Shown: positions 54,382 through 62,390 of the stretch, in pieces
Layout of the letters: each line of letters begins with the position of its first letter
How positions within the stretch are numbered: position 1 is the stretch's first letter
Assembly (NCBI RefSeq): GCF_001642835.1
Contig: NZ_LXEI01000015.1
Location: 1-64,000, forward strand
Direction of reading: 5' to 3'
DNA from: Pseudotamlana agarivorans
GTDB taxonomy: Bacteria > Bacteroidota > Bacteroidia > Flavobacteriales > Flavobacteriaceae
DNA: 64,000 nucleotides
The notes under the pieces: generated by a model
What the model was told of the DNA's origin: nothing
Seen by the model: only the letters and a program-made list of their open reading frames with translations
Database searches by the model: none
Made by a program: the position numbers and the translations under genes

Positions 54382-54421
54382 AACAGCAAAGGTATCAATT
54401 GAGATGCCTTTTGCTGTTTTT
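54382..54421 (+). terminator. intra-locus terminator or attenuator after the DUF4856 gene
   Basis: AACAGCAAAGG pairs with CCTTTTGCTGTT (one bulged base) around a loop that itself has GGTATC/GAGATGCC pairing, followed by five T. It probably lowers read-through into the imelysin gene. Confidence 0.7.
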
Positions 54422-54445
54422 CTATATTTGAAAATATTTTAAGTT

Positions 54446-55549
54446 ATGTTTACCTTACGAAAAGTTGTTTTAGCCCTAATTGTAGTTTCATTATATACAG
54501 CTTGTAGTTCGTCTTCTTCTGATGATGGATCTTCTGAAAACAAAGATTCTTATGATCGTGGCGATTTACTGGTTAATTTAGCCGATAACATGATCATACC
54601 TGCTTATCAAGATTTAAACACAAGTCTTAAGAGTTTAAAAGCAGATAAGGATGCCTTCGTTGCATCTCCCGATCAGGCACATTTAGATGCTTTAAGAACT
54701 TCTTGGTTAGCTTCTTATAAAGTATGGCAATCGGTTGAAATGTTTAACATAGGGAAAGCCGAATCCTTACTTTATGGTTTTCAAATGAATGTGTATCCAA
54801 CTTCAGTTCAAGAAGTTGAAGCCAATATCGCTTCAGGTTCTTACGATTTAACGCACCCTAATAATAATGATGCTGTTGGTTTTCCTGCAGTCGATTATTT
54901 ACTTTTTGGGGTAGCTGCTGATGATGTTGCGATTGTAAATGTTTATAACGATGCCAAATACACAAAATATTTATCTGATCTAATTGATCAAATGCAAGCC
55001 TTAACCGAAACGGTTTTAAATGATTGGACATCATCATATAGAGATGTTTTTGTAAGTGAAACAGGAAATACAGCAACTAGTGCTTTAAATAAATTCACCA
55101 ACGATTATGTGTTTTATTTTGAAAAAGGACTAAGAGCTAACAAAATAGGCATTCCTGCTGGTAATTTTTCCTCTACACCATTACCAGAAAAAGTGGAAGG
55201 ATTTTACAGTAAGGTATATTCAAAAATATTGGCTTTAGATGCTCTTAATGCTTCTCAAAATGTTTTTAACGGGAAAGCTTATGCAACAAGTGCTACTGGA
55301 GAAAGTTTTAAAACTTATTTACTGTTTTTAGATCGTCAAGATTTAGTAACTCAATTAGAAACACAATTTGAAGAAGCGCGTGAGAAACTAAATATGTTAA
55401 ACGACGATTTTTACACTCAAGTCACAACAGATAATACAAAAATGACTGAAGCTTATGATGCGTTACAAAAAATAGTCGTTTTATTAAAAGTAGACATGCT
55501 TCAAGCTTTTAATATTAGTGTAGATTATGTAGATGCCGATGGCGATTAG
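54446..55549 (+). CDS. imelysin-like (peptidase M75 family) lipoprotein
   Basis: 367 residues with lipid Cys20 (SLYTACSSS) and a Ser/Asp linker. The helical imelysin fold is marked by SWLASYKVWQSVEMFNIG in the first repeat, and by the stretch DAVGFPAVDYLLFG where canonical members have G-x-H-x-x-E. Here the motif is Gly145-Phe-Pro147-Ala-Val-Asp150, so His and Glu are lost. Such variants occur in Bacteroidota imelysins with solved structures and probably do not act as peptidases. Imelysin-type proteins are linked to iron uptake (EfeO/IrpA-like). Location: periplasmic face of a membrane. Confidence 0.87.
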   Translation: MFTLRKVVLALIVVSLYTACSSSSSDDGSSENKDSYDRGDLLVNLADNMIIPAYQDLNTSLKSLKADKDAFVASPDQAHLDALRTSWLASYKVWQSVEMFNIGKAESLLYGFQMNVYPTSVQEVEANIASGSYDLTHPNNNDAVGFPAVDYLLFGVAADDVAIVNVYNDAKYTKYLSDLIDQMQALTETVLNDWTSSYRDVFVSETGNTATSALNKFTNDYVFYFEKGLRANKIGIPAGNFSSTPLPEKVEGFYSKVYSKILALDALNASQNVFNGKAYATSATGESFKTYLLFLDRQDLVTQLETQFEEAREKLNMLNDDFYTQVTTDNTKMTEAYDALQKIVVLLKVDMLQAFNISVDYVDADGD

Positions 55550-55572
55550 TAATCATATAAAACTATAAATTT

Positions 55573-55601
55573 AAGGTTGTCTTTTAAAGACAGCCTTTTT
55601 T
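55573..55601 (+). terminator. intra-locus terminator after the imelysin gene
   Basis: AAGGTTGTCTTTT and AAAGACAGCCTT form a stem with one G-U pair and an almost closed loop, followed by six T, 7 bases before the HTTM start codon. Confidence 0.7.
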
Positions 55602-55607
55602 GCATTT

Positions 55608-56972
55608 ATGCCTATAACATTAAGATCATATATTAACCGAAAAACTAACGCAGCACCTTTAGCGGTTTTTCGTATGTTATTTGGTTTTATGATGTGTTAT
55701 GGGATGATACGTTTTTGGTATCATGGTTGGATTGAAACGCTTTATATTCAGCCTAAATTTCATTTCTCTTATTATGGTTTCGAATGGGTAAAACCACTCG
55801 GTAATTATACTTACTTATTATTTGTAATTTGTGGCCTCTCTGCTTTTTTTGTGGCTTTAGGTTTAAAATATAGAATGGCCATTATTATCTTTTTCTTGAG
55901 TTTTACTTACATCGAGCTCATGGATAAAACCACCTATCTCAATCATTATTACTTTATAAGTTTAATGGCTTTTTTAATGATTTTCCTTCCTGCAAACGCA
56001 CAATTGTCAGTGGATAATCTATTACGAAAAAAAGCCTATCAAAACATCCCACAATGGACCATTGATAGCGTAAAGCTACTTTTAGGTATCGTTTATTTTT
56101 ATGCCGGATTAGCCAAGCTTAATAGCGATTGGTTGTTTCGTGCCATGCCTTTAAAAATTTGGCTGCCTTCAAAATACGATTTGCCATTAATTGGCGATAC
56201 TTTAATGCATCAAACCTGGTTTCAATACGCTATGAGTTGGAGTGGTATGCTTTACGATTTAGCCATTCCGTTTTTATTGCTTTATAAACGTACTCGAGGT
56301 TTTGCTTTTGTTTTGGTGGTTATTTTTCATGTGTTTACACGTGTTTTATTTCCAATAGGTATGTTTCCTTTTGTTATGATTGTTTCAGCATTAATATTCT
56401 TCGATGCTAGTTTTCATAAAAAAATAATCCGATTCATTAAGGATATTTTTCAAGGTTTCACTTCAAAAATAGCTATTAGAACAGAACCCTGTTACAGATA
56501 TACTTTTAAAAAACCAATCGTGCTTATAATAGGGTTGTTTTTTGTTTTTCAGTTGGCATTCCCGTTTCGATATTTGTTATATCCCAATGAATTATTTTGG
56601 ACCGAAGAAGGCTACCGCTTTTCATGGCGCGTCATGCTAATGGAAAAAATGGGTATGTCTACATTTAAAATTGTAAACGGCAAAACAGGTGACTTTTTTT
56701 ATGTGGATAACGCCGATTTTCTAACGCCATTTCAAGAAAAACAAATGAGTTTTCAGCCCGATTTCATACTAGAATACGCACATTATCTTGGAGATCACTT
56801 TACTTCACAAGGCCATAAAAACGTCCAAGTTTTTGTTGAAAGTTATGTGGCATTAAATGGACGACTTAGTCAACCATATATAGATAAAACCGTAGATTTG
56901 TACCAAGAAAAAGAATCTTTTAAACCCAAACACTGGATCTTACCTTTTAACGATGACATTAAAGGCTTATAA
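55608..56972 (+). CDS. HTTM / vitamin-K-dependent gamma-carboxylase homologue
   Basis: 454 residues with about eight membrane helices in the first 275 and again near 310. Residues 106-136 read DKTTYLNHYYF...AFLMIF...AN..LSVD, close to the human carboxylase segment, with His113 at the place of human His160. YFYAGLAKLNSDW puts Lys170 at the place of the catalytic Lys218. The C-terminal part (FRYLLYPNELFWTEEGYRFSW) is the soluble domain common to bacterial homologues. The animal enzyme couples reduced vitamin K oxidation to Glu carboxylation; the bacterial chemistry is not known, and menaquinone could be the partner. It overlaps the receptor gene by 20 bases. Confidence 0.86.
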   Translation: MPITLRSYINRKTNAAPLAVFRMLFGFMMCYGMIRFWYHGWIETLYIQPKFHFSYYGFEWVKPLGNYTYLLFVICGLSAFFVALGLKYRMAIIIFFLSFTYIELMDKTTYLNHYYFISLMAFLMIFLPANAQLSVDNLLRKKAYQNIPQWTIDSVKLLLGIVYFYAGLAKLNSDWLFRAMPLKIWLPSKYDLPLIGDTLMHQTWFQYAMSWSGMLYDLAIPFLLLYKRTRGFAFVLVVIFHVFTRVLFPIGMFPFVMIVSALIFFDASFHKKIIRFIKDIFQGFTSKIAIRTEPCYRYTFKKPIVLIIGLFFVFQLAFPFRYLLYPNELFWTEEGYRFSWRVMLMEKMGMSTFKIVNGKTGDFFYVDNADFLTPFQEKQMSFQPDFILEYAHYLGDHFTSQGHKNVQVFVESYVALNGRLSQPYIDKTVDLYQEKESFKPKHWILPFNDDIKGL

Positions 56973-59424
56973 CTTCATTTTTGCACTTATTTTTAGTGTC
57001 TCAATATATGCACAAAACACTGTAAGTGGTGTTGTCGTGTTTTCAGAATCAAATAAAACCATTGAAAGCGTAGATGTTTACGATAAAGACTCTGGCATAG
57101 TTGCAAAGACTAATGCTGAAGGTTATTTTGAATTTGAAACATCTAAACCAGAAATGACACTGGTGTTTTTTTCTTTCGAATATGCATCCAAAGACATTAA
57201 AATTAACACCTTAAAGGCAAAAGATTTAAAAATTGAGCTGCAAGATCTAACCACGCAGTTGTCTGAAGTTGAAGTCACAGCAAGGAAACAACGAATTTTT
57301 GAGTTGAAGCGGCTAAAAGATGTAGAGGGTACAGCTATTTACGCCGGAAAAAAGACAGAAGTTATTTTAGTCGATCAGTCTATGGCAAACTTAGCATCTA
57401 ACAATGCTCGCCAAATTTTTAGTCAGGTAGCAGGCTTAAACATTTATCAAAATGATGATGCCGGTTTACAATTAAATATTGGTGGTCGAGGTTTGGATCC
57501 TAATAGAACAGCCAATTTTAATACGCGACAAAATGGCTACGATATCAGTGCCGATGTTTTGGGTTACCCTGAAAGTTATTACACACCAGCTTCCGAAGCC
57601 TTGTCTGAAATTCAAGTAATACGTGGCGCAGCTTCTTTACAATACGGAACCCAATTTGGTGGTTTGATAAACTTCAAAATGAAATCGCCAAACCCCAACA
57701 AACCTATAGAACTAATCACCAGAAACACCTTAGGGAGTTTTGGTTTATTTACCAATTTTACAAGTTTAAGCGGTACCAAAGATAAGTTTAGTTATTATAC
57801 TTTTTTTAATTACAAAAAAGGGGATGGGTTTAGACCTAATTCAGCGTTTGAATCTAAAAATGTTTTTGCGCATTTAGGGTATGCCTTTAGTGACAACACC
57901 AAATTAGAAGGTGAATTCACTTATATGAACTATTTAGCTAAACAATCGGGAGGTTTAACAGATACGATGTTTGAAGAAGATCCCTTGCAAAGTAACCGAA
58001 CACGCAATTGGTTTGAGGTTAATTGGTTATTGTATAACATAAAATTAGATCATAAGTTTTCAGAAAAAACGAACTTTACCTTTAGCTTTTTTGGATTAGA
58101 CGCTTCTAGAAATGCTGTAGGTTTTAGAGGAGATCCATATCCAACAGGATTAAATAAAAACCCCATAACAACTCCAGATATTCAAAATAGTGATGGTACT
58201 TTTTTCTATAACAGAGATGTTATTAAGGGCGATTTTAATAACTGGGGAGCAGAAGCCAGGTTGTTAACCAAGTATAACTTTTTAGATGAAGAGTCTGCTT
58301 TTTTAATTGGTACCAAATATTATCACGCGAACAATTCAAGTGTTCAAGGTGCAGGAAGTAAGTTTTCTGATGCCGATTTTACAATTTACAGTTCCGATTT
58401 TCCAGATTATCCTAACGAGTCTAGTTTTAATTACCCGAATAGAAATTTAGCTGTTTTTGGAGAAAATATTTTCAGGTTGTCTGATAAGTTTACGATAACC
58501 CCAGGTTTTAGGTTTGAATACATTAAAACTGAAAGTGATGGTGTTTATTATCAGAAGAATTATGATAACGCCAATAATATAATCGCTTCCGAAGCATTTG
58601 ATGATGATAGGGTTTTTGATCGTGCTTTTGTTTTATTAGGTGTGGGAACAAGTTATAAACCTACCAATGCTTTAGAATTATACGGCAACCTTTCACAGAA
58701 TTATAGATCGGTTACCTTTAGTGATATTAGAAGCGTAAGTCCTACCTTTATTATTGATCCTGATATTACAGATGAAGAAGGCTTTACTTTAGATATTGGT
58801 TTAAGGGGTAAGTACAACAACGCTTTTTCTTATGATGTAGGCGTCTTTACCGTAAATTATGATGGTAGAATTGGAAATGTGCTTGATGATAGAGCGAATT
58901 GGGTGCGTACTAATGCCGGTGATGCTTTGATTTATGGTGTTGAAAGTTTTATAGATTGGAATGTGCTGGATTTATGGGAAGCTAATTCAGATTATAAGTT
59001 GAATTTAGGATTCAATTTGGCCTATATCAATTCGGAATACACCCAGTCACAAACTAATGGGGTTAAAGGAAATAAGGTGGAATTTATTCCAGAAATTAAT
59101 TTAAAAACGACCTTGCGTTTTGGGTATAAAAACTTACTTGGAAGCATTCAGTACACTTATTTATCCGAGCAATACACTGATGCTTTTAATTCTAAAGCAG
59201 ATGATCCAGGCGGCTTAAGAGAAGGCGTAATAGGCGAAATTCCAGCCTATGATATTTTAGACGTGTCTTTATCGTATAACTATAACCGCTTTAAGTTAGA
59301 AACAGGTATTAATAACCTTCTCGATAATAGTTACTTTACACGTCGTGCTACGGGGTACCCAGGTCCAGGTATTATTCCTTCGGCTCCAAGAAACTGGTAT
59401 GTAACTTTACAAGTGAAAATATAA
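56953..59424 (+). CDS. TonB-dependent outer membrane receptor (with CarboxypepD_reg-like domain)
   Basis: 823 residues. A signal peptide (ending near IYAQN) leads to a carboxypeptidase-regulatory-like domain (about 22-105), then the plug with LASNNARQIFSQVAGLNIYQ, GGRGLDPNRTANF and IQVIRGAASLQYGTQFGGLINF, and a 22-strand-type barrel that ends YVTLQVKI. The plug fits ferric-chelate (FecA-like) receptors. It starts within the HTTM gene, which implies coupled translation. The substrate is inferred to be an iron chelate or similar from the imelysin neighbour; this is not proven. Confidence 0.92.
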   Translation: MTLKAYNFIFALIFSVSIYAQNTVSGVVVFSESNKTIESVDVYDKDSGIVAKTNAEGYFEFETSKPEMTLVFFSFEYASKDIKINTLKAKDLKIELQDLTTQLSEVEVTARKQRIFELKRLKDVEGTAIYAGKKTEVILVDQSMANLASNNARQIFSQVAGLNIYQNDDAGLQLNIGGRGLDPNRTANFNTRQNGYDISADVLGYPESYYTPASEALSEIQVIRGAASLQYGTQFGGLINFKMKSPNPNKPIELITRNTLGSFGLFTNFTSLSGTKDKFSYYTFFNYKKGDGFRPNSAFESKNVFAHLGYAFSDNTKLEGEFTYMNYLAKQSGGLTDTMFEEDPLQSNRTRNWFEVNWLLYNIKLDHKFSEKTNFTFSFFGLDASRNAVGFRGDPYPTGLNKNPITTPDIQNSDGTFFYNRDVIKGDFNNWGAEARLLTKYNFLDEESAFLIGTKYYHANNSSVQGAGSKFSDADFTIYSSDFPDYPNESSFNYPNRNLAVFGENIFRLSDKFTITPGFRFEYIKTESDGVYYQKNYDNANNIIASEAFDDDRVFDRAFVLLGVGTSYKPTNALELYGNLSQNYRSVTFSDIRSVSPTFIIDPDITDEEGFTLDIGLRGKYNNAFSYDVGVFTVNYDGRIGNVLDDRANWVRTNAGDALIYGVESFIDWNVLDLWEANSDYKLNLGFNLAYINSEYTQSQTNGVKGNKVEFIPEINLKTTLRFGYKNLLGSIQYTYLSEQYTDAFNSKADDPGGLREGVIGEIPAYDILDVSLSYNYNRFKLETGINNLLDNSYFTRRATGYPGPGIIPSAPRNWYVTLQVKI

Positions 59425-59463
59425 TAGAATGTTATATTTTTAAGACTTAAACACAAAACGCTT

Positions 59464-60168
59464 ATGCGATTATTGCTCTTAGTCTGTTTTATTTGTTTTA
59501 GTACGCTAGGGCATGCTAAAGAGTGGAAGTCTTTAAGAGCTTACGAGAAGGAAACGGGGCAACGTCAATTAAGTGCATCAGACTGGTTAAAATCTGACAG
59601 AAAACATAACACAGCAGTGTGGCAAAATGCCAATGTTTATAACCTGAAGCATAATCGTCCTTTAGAGTATGAAACCATAAAACAGCGTCGCGATTTTTAT
59701 GTTTGGTATAATACTACCATGAAAACAAGGGATTGCCACGTTGTTTGGCCGAAAATGGCTCACTTTGTATCCATCAAATTACAGCTCATTTATACATTCC
59801 CATTTTGTTTATTCACCACTAAAAATATTAAAACTTTTGCTTACCAAGGAAGTGAAACCGTTTTTATACATGCATTCGAACCTATGAAAGCCTTGTACGA
59901 AAATAATAGCGTCCTTCATGATGAAGGGGCTTTAAAATGGGATGAAGCAGTAGTGTATAAGGAGCAATACATATGGTTGGAGGAAGTTTACAGTAATATA
60001 GATGATCGTAGTCTTCAAACCATTGAGCGTATAGCCAAAGGCAAGGGGTTTTATAAATTGTTGGTTCCCAAGGCGATTCGGTTTGCAAACGATATTGATG
60101 TGACTCAAAACCGATACGATTACGCTCTAAATGTTTTACGGGATTATTGCGAAAATCATTATAAATAA
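59464..60168 (+). CDS. secreted protein of unknown function
   Basis: 234 residues with a signal peptide (LLLLVCFICFSTLGHA-KEW). No family is recognised. The mature part is rich in Lys, Tyr and Trp and contains SASDWLKSDRKHNTAVWQ and RRDFYVWYNTTMKTRDCHVVWPKMAHF, with helical character. It follows the TonB receptor by 39 bases and is the last gene before guaB, so it probably belongs to the same locus. Paired Cys are not conspicuous. Related sequences appear, from memory, in other Flavobacteriaceae without a reliable function. Confidence 0.65.
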   Translation: MRLLLLVCFICFSTLGHAKEWKSLRAYEKETGQRQLSASDWLKSDRKHNTAVWQNANVYNLKHNRPLEYETIKQRRDFYVWYNTTMKTRDCHVVWPKMAHFVSIKLQLIYTFPFCLFTTKNIKTFAYQGSETVFIHAFEPMKALYENNSVLHDEGALKWDEAVVYKEQYIWLEEVYSNIDDRSLQTIERIAKGKGFYKLLVPKAIRFANDIDVTQNRYDYALNVLRDYCENHYK

Positions 60169-60206
60169 TTTAACGCTTCTAAAAACTTTAATGTTATTAA
60201 AAGCCG

Positions 60207-60214
60207 TATATTTG
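60207..60214 (+). promoter_or_regulatory. putative -7 element TATATTTG for guaB
   Basis: Fits TAnnTTTG, followed by CATGC, 29 bases before the guaB ATG at 60244. It favours that start over ATG 60226, which would leave almost no leader. Confidence 0.5.
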
Positions 60215-60243
60215 CATGCAATTAAATGACAAATTTATTGCAC

Positions 60244-61710
60244 ATGTCTACATCTAAGATAATCAATGAAGGATTAACATACGATGACGTACTTTTAGTA
60301 CCAGCGTATTCCGAAGTATTGCCAAACACGGTAAATATTACCTCAAAATTTTCAAGAAACATTCCATTAAACACGCCTATTATTTCTGCGGCGATGGATA
60401 CAGTAACAGAAGCGGCGATGGCAATTGCGATGGCACGTGAAGGAGGTATTGGTGTTTTGCATAAAAACATGTCAATAGAAGAACAAGCTTTAGAAGTTAA
60501 AAAGGTAAAGCGTTCTGAGGCCGGAATGATTTTAGAACCGGTAACTATAAAACCTAACAACACGGTTTTAGATGCAAACAATCTTATGTTTGAACATAAA
60601 ATTGGTGGTATTCCTGTTATAAATGATGACAATGAATTAGTTGGTATTGTTACCAATCGTGATTTACGTTTCGAAAAGAATGAAAAGCGATTAATTTCGG
60701 AGGTTATGACTTCTGAAAAACTAATTACTGTAAAGGAAGGAACATCTTTAAAACAAGCTGAAGACATTTTACAGGATAATAAAGTTGAAAAACTACCTGT
60801 AGTTAATGATAACAATAAATTAGTTGGTTTAATTACCTTTAGAGATATCATTAAAGTAAGAGAAAATCCAAGTGCTAATAAAGATGAATACGGACGATTA
60901 AGAGTTGCTGCTGCTATTGGTGTGACTCAAGATTGTTTAGATCGAGTAAAAGCTTTAGTTGCTGCTGGTGTTGATGCCGTTGTTTTAGATTCTGCTCACG
61001 GACACTCCATAAATATTTTAAATAAGTTAAAAGAAGTTAAAGCTCAATTTCCAAATTTAGATGTCGTTGCTGGTAATATAGTTACCGAAAAGGCGGCTTT
61101 AGATTTAGTAGCTGCAGGTGCTGATGCTGTAAAAGTAGGTATTGGTCCTGGGTCTATTTGTACTACCCGTGTGGTGGCTGGTGTTGGATATCCGCAATTG
61201 TCTGCCGTTATGAATGTGGCAAGTGCTTTAGAAGGATCTGGTGTTCCAGTGATTGCAGATGGCGGAATTCGTTATACAGGTGATATCCCTAAGGCCATTG
61301 CTGCCGGTGCCGATTCGATTATGTTGGGTTCTTTATTAGCAGGTACTAAAGAAGCTCCAGGTGAAGTTATTTTATTTAACGGACGTCGTTTTAAGTCTTA
61401 CCGTGGTATGGGGTCTGTAGAGGCTATGAAAAATGGTTCTAAGGATCGTTACTTCCAAGGAAAAGAAGATGATAGTTTAAAATTAGTTCCAGAGGGTATT
61501 GAAGGTCGTGTACCTTATAAAGGTGAATTATACGCTACCATGCATCAATTTATTGGTGGATTAAGAGCCGGTATGGGCTACTGTGGTTCCGCAACGATTG
61601 AAGCACAAAAAACGAATGCTGAATTTGTAAAAATAACAGCTTCAGGAATTGCCGAAAGTCATCCTCATGATGTAACGATTACTAAAGAAGCTCCTAATTA
61701 TTCAAGGTAG
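60244..61710 (+). CDS. guaB: IMP dehydrogenase
   Basis: Converts IMP to XMP with NAD+, the committed step to GMP. The N-terminus [21 protein letters not shown] is canonical. A CBS pair spans about 90-205 ([11 protein letters not shown] and [11 protein letters not shown]). The TIM barrel has [15 protein letters not shown], the active loop [18 protein letters not shown] with Cys306, [11 protein letters not shown], and the flap GSKDRYFQG followed by [11 protein letters not shown]. Length 488 is normal. Start 60244 is chosen as above. A strong hairpin terminator follows. Confidence 0.97.
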   Translation: MSTSKIINEGLTYDDVLLVPAYSEVLPNTVNITSKFSRNIPLNTPIISAAMDTVTEAAMAIAMAREGGIGVLHKNMSIEEQALEVKKVKRSEAGMILEPVTIKPNNTVLDANNLMFEHKIGGIPVINDDNELVGIVTNRDLRFEKNEKRLISEVMTSEKLITVKEGTSLKQAEDILQDNKVEKLPVVNDNNKLVGLITFRDIIKVRENPSANKDEYGRLRVAAAIGVTQDCLDRVKALVAAGVDAVVLDSAHGHSINILNKLKEVKAQFPNLDVVAGNIVTEKAALDLVAAGADAVKVGIGPGSICTTRVVAGVGYPQLSAVMNVASALEGSGVPVIADGGIRYTGDIPKAIAAGADSIMLGSLLAGTKEAPGEVILFNGRRFKSYRGMGSVEAMKNGSKDRYFQGKEDDSLKLVPEGIEGRVPYKGELYATMHQFIGGLRAGMGYCGSATIEAQKTNAEFVKITASGIAESHPHDVTITKEAPNYSR

Positions 61711-61732
61711 TACGTAGTAAAAATATTTAGAT

Positions 61733-61763
61733 AAAAAAAAGAGGCTATAAGCCTCTTTTTTTT
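61733..61763. terminator. bidirectional Rho-independent terminator between guaB and the lipoprotein gene
   Basis: A8-GAGGCT and AGCCTC-T8 are perfectly complementary around a 3-base loop; the A-run makes it work for the convergent minus-strand gene too. Confidence 0.9.
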
Positions 61764-61795
61764 ATCTGTATATACAACAAAATAACCCCAAATTA

Positions 61796-62353
61796 TTATT
61801 GTACTGTAATAGGAAATGTGACTTCAACATCTGTGCTTCCTCCAGCATCATCAGGCGTACCGTTATTCGGTTTGTTTGGTTCGTGCTTTAAAATGATAGT
61901 AAGCGATCCCGTTCCAGCATCTCCCGTAGTTAAGCTTGTTTCGATACCTACTGGGTTACCGTCTTCATCTTGGTCTAATTTAGAGATAGTGATATCATCT
62001 AGAGAAGAAACATAGAAAAACTCGTGTTCATCGCCTTCATGTTCTACTTCTTCAGTAATATCTTCCGCAGGGTTTTCAGTTTCATTTAATAAAGCTGTTG
62101 TTCCAGAATACGTTGTATTGGCCGCTAAAGGTCCAGAAACATCATAAGTACCGTCTGCTCCACCAGGACCATCTAAATCTTGAAAAGTTAAGGTTACGAT
62201 GTCGTTTCCGTGGTATAAAGTATATATAACGGTCGTAATAAGTTCTTCTTCGTGATCGTGATCGTGATCATCATGACCATCATCATCGCTAGAACAGCTT
62301 ACAAAAGCTAGGTTTGCCACAAAAAGTAGGGCTAATAATTTTACTGTTTTCAT
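61796..62353 (-). CDS. His-rich lipoprotein paired with a TonB receptor
   Basis: 185 residues from the chosen start, with lipobox Cys20 (AFVSCSSDDD). Right after it comes a cluster of His27, His30, His32, His34 alternating with Asp, then Glu, a likely divalent-metal site. The body has a beta-rich pattern (TTVIYTLYHGNDIVTLTFQD, YDVSGPLAANTTYSGTTALL) and the phrase DITEEVEHEGDEHEFFY. The layout matches small lipoproteins that Bacteroidota keep next to ZnuD-like receptors. A start at 62377 would add 8 residues without the usual Met-Lys at the signal. Metal (zinc) binding is inference. Confidence 0.82.
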   Translation of the reverse strand: MKTVKLLALLFVANLAFVSCSSDDDGHDDHDHDHEEELITTVIYTLYHGNDIVTLTFQDLDGPGGADGTYDVSGPLAANTTYSGTTALLNETENPAEDITEEVEHEGDEHEFFYVSSLDDITISKLDQDEDGNPVGIETSLTTGDAGTGSLTIILKHEPNKPNNGTPDDAGGSTDVEVTFPITVQ

Positions 62354-62390
62354 AGTTTTTAATTTTGAATACTTCATAATATTAATTTTT

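Noticed and set aside
60222-60851. Long antisense ORF opposite guaB (209 codons)
   Set aside because: A mirror frame of a highly conserved gene, with no recognisable protein features.
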